From Mariprofundaceae bacterium (GTDB lineage Bacteria; Pseudomonadota; Zetaproteobacteria; Mariprofundales; Mariprofundaceae), in contig JAUZQU010000110.1 of NCBI GenBank assembly GCA_030950835.1, positions 1 through 5,781 of the forward strand: 5,781 nucleotides of DNA, in the 5' to 3' direction. Shown here piece by piece: positions 1 to 5,500 of the stretch (within the stretch, counting starts at the first letter, position 1; every line of letters starts with the position of its first letter). The notes below the pieces were generated by a model that was given only the letters and a program-made list of their open reading frames with translations, was not told the DNA's origin and made no database searches. The position numbers and the translations under genes were made by a program.

Positions 1-1
1 C

Positions 2-1435
2 AAAACAGGAGGGCTTGCCGATGTGGTAGGCTCTTTGCCACAAGCGCTTCGTCAACTTCAACAGCAGCAAGCAGCGCATCAAGTCACGGTCATCATGCCC
101 TTCTATCGCCAACACCTGCAACAAGCAGGTATTGCGACCCAAGCTTTAGATCTTACTATTGATATGTGGGCAGATGGGGTGCAACGCCTTTGTCCTATCC
201 ATGAAGCTAAGGTGGATGGTTTGCGTTTCTTGCTGGTTGAGCAAGACGATTTGTATGCCCGCGATGAGCTTTATGGCACGCCAGACGGGGCTTATGAAGA
301 TAATCTGCTGCGTTATGTGTTGTTTAACCGCGTAGCTTTGGAAGTAGCTGCACAGTTGGAGCAAGCCGTAGATGTGATCCATTGCCATGATTGGCAAACA
401 GGTATGGTGCCTTTGTTATTGAAAACGCAATACCAACATTACCCCAAGATTGCCCATGCCAAAACAGTCTATACCATTCATAACCTTGCTTACCAAGGGG
501 TATTTGCCGAAACATGGATGGGTAGTTTGGGTATTCCAACCCACCATTTTCATGGTGATGGGTTTGAGTTTTACAATCAGATTAACTGCATGAAAGCAGG
601 TATATTGATGGCGGATGCGATTACTACCGTCAGCCCAACGTATGCAGAAGAAATTTTAACCCCTGAATTCGGTTGCCACATTGAAGGTTTTTTAGCCCAG
701 CATCAACACAAACTTACGGGTATTGTGAATGGTTTGGACATCGAGCAATGGAATCCACAAACAGACCATGCCATAACGCATCATTTTGCTGCGGGTAAGG
801 TAAGCAACAAAAAGAAATGCAAACAAGCCTTACAAACCCAGTGTGGCTTTGAAGTTGACCCTAAAACACCATTGCTTACCCTCATTTCACGTCTTGCTGA
901 GCAAAAAGGTATTGATTTGTTGTTAGAAAACATCCCAACATGGTTAGATCGGGGCTATCAACTGGTCATACTTGGTTCAGGTGATGCAAATACCGAACAA
1001 CAGCTGCAAACACTTGCTGATAAACACCCGCAACACATGCATTTTTACTGCGGTTTTAATGAAGCCTTTGCCAGACAAGTCTATGCAGGCGGAGACATCT
1101 TTTTAATGCCATCTCGTTTTGAGCCTTGTGGTTTAGGGCAGCTGATGGCGATGCGTTATGGTAATGTGCCTGTGGTTCGGGCAACAGGTGGTTTAAAAGA
1201 CACTGTGATTGATTATCAACAAAACAAAAGCAAGGCCACAGGTTTTCACTTTGAAGCTGCAACAGCCCATGCCTTTGATCAAGCTTTAGAAGCAGCTATT
1301 GAAGTATATAAAACGCCCAGAACATGGAGTCGTGTTCGCGGTAATGCGCTCAAACGCGCATCTTCTTGGCAGACTTCGGCTCAAGTTTATATCGACTTGT
1401 ATCAAGACTTAATTAAACCAGAAACTGATGCTTAG
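2..1435 (+). CDS. glgA: Glycogen synthase (ADP-glucose, GT5), 5'-truncated by the window edge
   Basis: Cytosolic enzyme that transfers glucose from ADP-glucose to the non-reducing end of an alpha-1,4-glucan. The frame is open from base 2 and begins with KTGGLADVVGSLP, the N-terminal ADP-glucose-binding signature that lies near residue 15 in E. coli GlgA, so only about 14 codons are missing. The GTG at 23 is internal to this signature and is not the start. Further family motifs in order are HCHDWQTG (380-403), TIHNLAYQG (473-499), VSPTYAEEI (from 629), NGLDIEQWNP (from 728), RLAEQKG (890-910, with the conserved Arg and Lys of the active site) and EPCGLGQLMAMRYG (from 1121, with the catalytic-site Glu), followed by ATGGLKDTV. 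The 477 visible codons imply about 490 residues, normal for the family. The last codons overlap the following sugar kinase by 8 bp, suggesting one operon. ADP-glucose specificity is inferred from the GT5 bacterial pattern. Family assignment is very secure. Confidence 0.96.
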   Translation, partial: KTGGLADVVGSLPQALRQLQQQQAAHQVTVIMPFYRQHLQQAGIATQALDLTIDMWADGVQRLCPIHEAKVDGLRFLLVEQDDLYARDELYGTPDGAYEDNLLRYVLFNRVALEVAAQLEQAVDVIHCHDWQTGMVPLLLKTQYQHYPKIAHAKTVYTIHNLAYQGVFAETWMGSLGIPTHHFHGDGFEFYNQINCMKAGILMADAITTVSPTYAEEILTPEFGCHIEGFLAQHQHKLTGIVNGLDIEQWNPQTDHAITHHFAAGKVSNKKKCKQALQTQCGFEVDPKTPLLTLISRLAEQKGIDLLLENIPTWLDRGYQLVILGSGDANTEQQLQTLADKHPQHMHFYCGFNEAFARQVYAGGDIFLMPSRFEPCGLGQLMAMRYGNVPVVRATGGLKDTVIDYQQNKSKATGFHFEAATAHAFDQALEAAIEVYKTPRTWSRVRGNALKRASSWQTSAQVYIDLYQDLIKPETDA

Positions 1436-2357
1436 TTTAGTTGCCGATGTAGGTGGAACCAATATCCGTGTTGCCATCGTTGAAGATGGTAACATCATCG
1501 CAGAGCAACGTGTAGAAGCCCGATTATCGCAGCATCAGGCAAAGAACAATAGACAAGCTGAATCTATATTGATAGATACACTTAGCAGCGCCTTTAACCC
1601 GCTCTTAGAGCAGTTTAAACCACATCATATTGGCATAGGATTCCCTGGTTTCTTTGCAGGTGATACTGGAGTGTTGTTGAGCTCTCCAAATATCCCGAAA
1701 ATCCATGATTTTAATATCAGTGAAGCCATAGAAAGCCACACATCCTTGCCCACTTATGTACACAACGATGCATTATGTGCTGCCTTGGGTGAGTTTCATT
1801 TTGGTGTAGGCAAACAACAACAGAGCCGTGACCTTTTACACGTCACTTTAGGTACAGGTGTGGGTGCAGGTTTGATTTTGAATGGTTTGCCCTACGCAGG
1901 GCAACACGGCATGGCCATGGAGTTTGGACATCTTTATTGTCCAGCGATGCAAGGTGATGAAGTGATGTTGTGTGGTTGTGGTAATGAAGGCTGTTTGGAA
2001 ACTTATGCCTCGGCAACGGCCATTGTAAAACGTTACTTTGCCTGCACGCAACAAGAGATAACGGCAAAAGAAGTGGCAGCTCGCGCCCAAGCTGGTGATG
2101 TAGATGCACAACGTATCATTGAACATGCAGGTGCATATCTGGGTGCGTCTTTGGCGGAGTTTAGCAAGCTTTTAGATATCCAACATATCAGTATGAGCGG
2201 TGGTTTAAGTGGGGCATGGTCACAGTTATATCCAAGCATGCAGAAGTCACTCAACGCACAGCTTATTCCACCCTTGCGCCAAAAAATAAGCATTCAAGCA
2301 TCCCAGCTTGGGGACAATGCAGGCCTGTTGGGTGCAAGCCTACTAAGCAGCTATTGA
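1428..2357 (+). CDS. ROK-family sugar kinase, probable glucokinase
   Basis: A 309-residue cytosolic kinase of the ROK family, expected to phosphorylate glucose with ATP to glucose 6-phosphate. Visible motifs are the phosphate-1 loop DVGGTNIR (residues 7-14), the catalytic Asp in VHND (D114) followed by AALGE, the second phosphate loop LGTGVGAG (141-148), EFGH (165-168, with the zinc-ligand His) and the ROK zinc cluster CGCGNEGCLE (182-191). MSGGL near 256-260 is the adenosine-side motif. Length and motif order are normal. The residues before EFGH read GMAM rather than the usual G-x-x-GE, so the sugar pocket edge differs. The ATG lies inside the last codons of glgA (8-bp overlap) with only a weak Shine-Dalgarno, so translational coupling is likely. 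The glgA neighbour favours glucose as substrate. An N-acetylglucosamine, mannose or fructose kinase remains possible, so no symbol is given. ROK membership is secure; substrate is inference. Confidence 0.9.
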   Translation: MLSLVADVGGTNIRVAIVEDGNIIAEQRVEARLSQHQAKNNRQAESILIDTLSSAFNPLLEQFKPHHIGIGFPGFFAGDTGVLLSSPNIPKIHDFNISEAIESHTSLPTYVHNDALCAALGEFHFGVGKQQQSRDLLHVTLGTGVGAGLILNGLPYAGQHGMAMEFGHLYCPAMQGDEVMLCGCGNEGCLETYASATAIVKRYFACTQQEITAKEVAARAQAGDVDAQRIIEHAGAYLGASLAEFSKLLDIQHISMSGGLSGAWSQLYPSMQKSLNAQLIPPLRQKISIQASQLGDNAGLLGASLLSSY

Positions 2358-2393
2358 TACTTCTATTTATATATATTTATTAATACTTTACAT

Positions 2394-2415
2394 ATGTTTA
2401 GTTAAAGTTAAACAT
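2394..2415. repeat. Small AT-rich inverted repeat downstream of the sugar kinase
   Basis: Seven-base perfect arms ATGTTTA (2394-2400) and TAAACAT (2409-2415) flank an 8-base spacer. It is not followed by a T tract and the stem is almost all A/T, so it is a poor terminator. It could be an operator half-site pair or chance in AT-rich DNA. Confidence 0.3.
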
Positions 2416-2449
2416 GAATAATTACTATTTCAGCCATCACCTTAAGCAA

Positions 2450-2463
2450 TTGATATAAATTAA
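2450..2463 (+). promoter_or_regulatory. FNR/Anr-like dyad upstream of the ATPase-receiver gene
   Basis: The sequence TTGATATAAATTAA matches the FNR-family consensus TTGAT-N4-ATCAA at 9 of 10 defined positions, with T for C in the right half. It lies 110 bp before the start codon in the only intergenic region of the window. The AT-rich background makes a chance match possible. If the promoter proposed at 2451-2459 is real, the site would overlap its -10 and act as a repressor site. If activation applies, the start of transcription would be near 2498. Confidence 0.3.
2451..2459 (+). promoter_or_regulatory. Possible extended -10 promoter element
   Basis: TGATATAAA fits the extended -10 pattern TGn-TATAAT with one hexamer mismatch, and would place the transcription start near 2466. 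No convincing -35 is seen at 16-18 bp spacing, which is tolerated by extended -10 promoters. The resulting leader of the downstream gene would be about 108 nt. This is a pattern match only. Confidence 0.35.
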
Positions 2464-2490
2464 AGCGTGACAAAGACTTTTTGTTACGTT
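2464..2490 (+). promoter_or_regulatory. Hairpin / dyad in the leader of the ATPase-receiver gene
   Basis: Eleven pairs (two of them G-T) close a 5-base loop at 2475-2479. The core arms are CGTGACAAA (2466-2474) and TTTGTTACG (2480-2488). No T tract follows, so a simple terminator for the upstream operon is not supported. It falls at the predicted 5' end of the downstream transcript, where it could stabilise the mRNA, or it could be a DNA operator dyad. Confidence 0.35.
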
Positions 2491-2554
2491 ACGGTTTTCA
2501 TCCCTTATTCATGGATGTGATTTTATTTTCCCTGTAATGCACCACGAATGGGAC

Positions 2555-2563
2555 AGGAGGTGA
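2555..2563 (+). promoter_or_regulatory. Very strong Shine-Dalgarno for the ATPase-receiver gene
   Basis: AGGAGGTGA is a full complement of the 16S rRNA 3' tail. The spacing from AGGAGG to the ATG at 2574 is 13 nt, longer than usual, which the extended pairing may tolerate. An in-frame ATT at 2571 lies closer but is a rare start. The upstream CCTGT (2531-2535) can pair with ACAGG (2553-2557), which overlaps the Shine-Dalgarno, so partial masking is possible. Confidence 0.65.
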
Positions 2564-2573
2564 TGACCCAATT

Positions 2574-5500
2574 ATGCAAACTGCTCCCCAGCATTCACGA
2601 AAATCAGACATGGGCGTACAAGTACACTCCAATGTGCGCCAGATAACCAATGCCATTATTCGTCGGGCAATGAAAGAAAATAGCTCTGATATTCACATCA
2701 TTCCCTTAGAAGAACACAGCACGATTCGTTTCCGTGTCAACGGCGAGCTCTCCGAACCTATACGCATCCCAATCAGCCTGCATGAACAAGTCATCTCATT
2801 TTTCCGTGATTTAGCCAAAGAAATGAATAGCGAGAAATCAGCTGAACAGCTTGAACAAACCATGAGTCGTTTTGAAGTGCGTGTAGGCGCTTTGTCGTAT
2901 GACATGGAAATTGAAGAGCGCCCTTCATCGCATGGTGAGTATATCGTGCTTCATGTCTGTAAAAATCGCGCTAAAAAAGAAGCCAATGAGGAACAATTAT
3001 CCTTATCGGGTTTGCACCAGAGTAGTCGTGATCAAGTCACTGAAATTTTAAATGCACAAAGCGGCGTCATTCTGCTTTCTGGTCCATTTGGCAGTGGTAA
3101 AACGACCAGTATGTATTCTTTTTTAAACTACCTGCATACCCAAGGTAAAAAAGCCATCAGTTTTGAAAAAAACATTGAGATGAAAATTCCCAATGTCAGC
3201 CAAATTTCCATTGGCAATGATATTCATGCCTTTATGGCTAAGGATATCTTTGAATATGTTGAGCGTGAAAAACCCAATGTAATTATGATTGATCATATTG
3301 GTGACCAGTCCACTGCCGCTGCGGCTTTTGCACTATCGGCTCAGGGTTATTTGGTCATTTCTAGTATTCGGGCTGTGGACACGTCTTCGGTTTTGAGTAA
3401 TTTAAAAGCATTTGGCGTTGCCAACAATACCATTGCTGATGAATTGAAACTTAGTGTATCCCAACGTTTAATCCATAGATTATGTCCAGAGTGCCACAAA
3501 ATCAGGCCCGCAGACCCTGCAACACTGGTACGTTTTGACCTACCTAGTGATACCGCAACTTTCCATCCGCATGGCTGTAAAGATTGTATGGGCACAGGTT
3601 TCTCAGGGCGTTCGCCAGTGCATGAGACATGTATCATTTCACAAGAATTTGGCAGCTTATTAAGAAGTAACATCCCTGATTATGAGTTTAGACAAATCGT
3701 CATCAATGCAGGTATGTTAACTTTATTTGAAGATGCTTTAGTCAAAGCGCTTGAAGGGCTGGTTCCTTTAGCAGAAGTTTTACGCAACCTACCCAATCCA
3801 ACCCAAGAACATACTGTAGGTTCGCGCTTGCAACGTATGTCTTTATTACCGAACAATAAAAATCTTTTAGTATCCACAGGAGATGCAGAAGCCATGATTA
3901 ATCAGAATAACCCGAATGCTACACAAAATGAGCCAAGTATTACCCAGAAAATTAAAGCCGCTGAAGCTTTTGAAGAATCCATTCAAGCACCCGCGCCGCG
4001 TCATGAAGACACCCTTACTTTAACTGAGGATGATTTGCCAAAAAAAACTACCGTGGAAACACAGTCTATAGCTGAAAACGTATCCCCATTTACCATTAAA
4101 GACGAACCTGTTGCCTTAGGCGAAGAAAAAGATAGTTCATTATTAAAAACATTATCTAGCCAACATGAATTAACCGATACTGTGTGTTTAAGCAATGGCA
4201 TCAACATTGAAAGTCCAAGCGAAACCATACCTGCACCGCGTTTCCAAACGCCACAACCTTCATTTAAACAAAGAACTGAACCGCAAAACAAGCCTGTGCA
4301 AAACCCTGCAGCTGGATTTGCTACAGCACCACCAACGCCTTCGGCTCAAACATCGGATGTGCCAGTAAACACAACGCAAGAAAACATGCTGGATGTAAAA
4401 AGGGAAACCACACCTACACCACGTTTCCAAACACCACAACCTTCATTTAAACAAAGAACTGAACCGCAAAACAAGCCTGTTGGAAGCCCTGCAGTCGGAT
4501 TTACTACAACGCCTTCAGCTCAAAGCTCGGGTATACCAGTCAACACAACGCAAGAAAATATCCTGGCACAAGAAGCTATGCAAACCCAAACCACATCTTT
4601 TCATGCTTCAAGCATTTTAATGGAAAAACCAGCAGCAAAAACAGTCGAAACAACCAACCCTATGTTGCAACAACCTGCACCAGCTACAGCAGAAAGCATG
4701 AGAACCCAGCCTCAAGAAACCATGCAAACCACAGAACAACATATAGAGCCCGCAGAAATTTTAAACCAACTTCAGGCAGAGCCTAGCTTAGAGACACATC
4801 AAGATTTTGATGTTTCATCTTCCCACTTACCCGTGTCCACGCCGCAGCAAAGCAACGAGGCAGCAAGGCCTGAGCAAGCAGGCCTTGCTTTTGATGTTTC
4901 TCGTCAAGACTTTGTTGAGCAAGGTTTTAATGAGCAAGACTTTGATATGATTCAGAATAAAACCATGCGTTTTCAAACCGCGCGTACAGAACCTATCAGC
5001 TCCGCAGCAGATGTGCTGAATCAAACCGTACGTTTTGGTGGTGGAAGTTTTGATGCACAAGCAACACAACCTAGCCCACAAGAACCCGTGCATCAGCAAC
5101 CCACTAGTCCACCTTTTCAAGCACAAAGACCTGACTTGCCCGTTGTGGAGCAACCTCAATCTTTTGAGCCACAGTCCACTACAGCGTATACCAGTGTGCC
5201 GCAACAACCTAGACAGCGAGTGAACCCACAACAACAAACCCAGTCTATTCCTGCATTTCAACAGCCTTCTCCTATGCAGCAAACACAGCCTATGCAGACT
5301 TTCCAACAACCTGCTCCTATGCAGCCACAACAAACACAAAGTTTTCATGCCGCTCCTTCAGCGCAACCTGAGCCTGCTGCGAATAACTACTCCCAATTTG
5401 AAACACCCAATATGCAGCAACCTATCCAACCTGCTGCGGCTCCTGAACCACAGGTGCGCAAAAAGCTGCTGCTTGTTGAAGATGGACACACGATTCGTGA

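Larger units (their letters stand above)
3792..5456 (+). other. Low-complexity Gln/Pro/Thr-rich linker encoding region
   Basis: About 555 codons (residues ~407-961) join the ATPase-like part to the receiver. The first part is mixed and acidic (to about residue 545); the rest is dominated by Q, P, T, A and S, with no predicted globular motif, transmembrane segment or clear coiled coil. The part nearest the receiver is the most Q/P-rich. Such composition is expected of a disordered, extensible tether. The antisense strand gives a long Leu/Arg-rich open frame that is an artefact of this bias. Confidence 0.8.

Noticed and set aside
23..25. GTG as the start of the glycogen synthase gene
   Set aside because: The frame is open to base 2 and the preceding codons encode the conserved KTGGLAD signature, so the real start is upstream of the window.
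1344..1361. 6-bp inverted repeat ATGCGC/GCGCAT near the end of glgA
   Set aside because: It is short and within coding sequence, of a size expected by chance.
2464..2490. Rho-independent terminator for the glgA-kinase operon
   Set aside because: The stem is AT-rich with wobble pairs and the following sequence is ACGGTTTTC, with no adjacent T tract; it also lies over 100 bp past the stop codon.
2563..2646. 27-codon frame starting at ATG 2563, a possible leader peptide
   Set aside because: Its ATG sits inside the Shine-Dalgarno sequence, leaving no spacing for initiation, and it has no leader-peptide features such as runs of a regulatory amino acid.
3165..3172. A7 run in the ATPase-like domain as a slippage site
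   Set aside because: It encodes part of the aligned Asp-box region and is shorter than the A8 run; nothing indicates function beyond Lys and Asn codons.
3347..3673. 108-codon open frame on the - strand
   Set aside because: It lies fully inside the conserved ATPase-like coding sequence, with no recognisable motif of its own.
4827..5348. 173-codon Leu/Arg-rich open frame on the - strand
   Set aside because: It is the complement of the Gln/Pro-rich linker, where CAA and CAG codons read as Leu and stop codons are rare on the opposite strand; it has no plausible ribosome site or domain.
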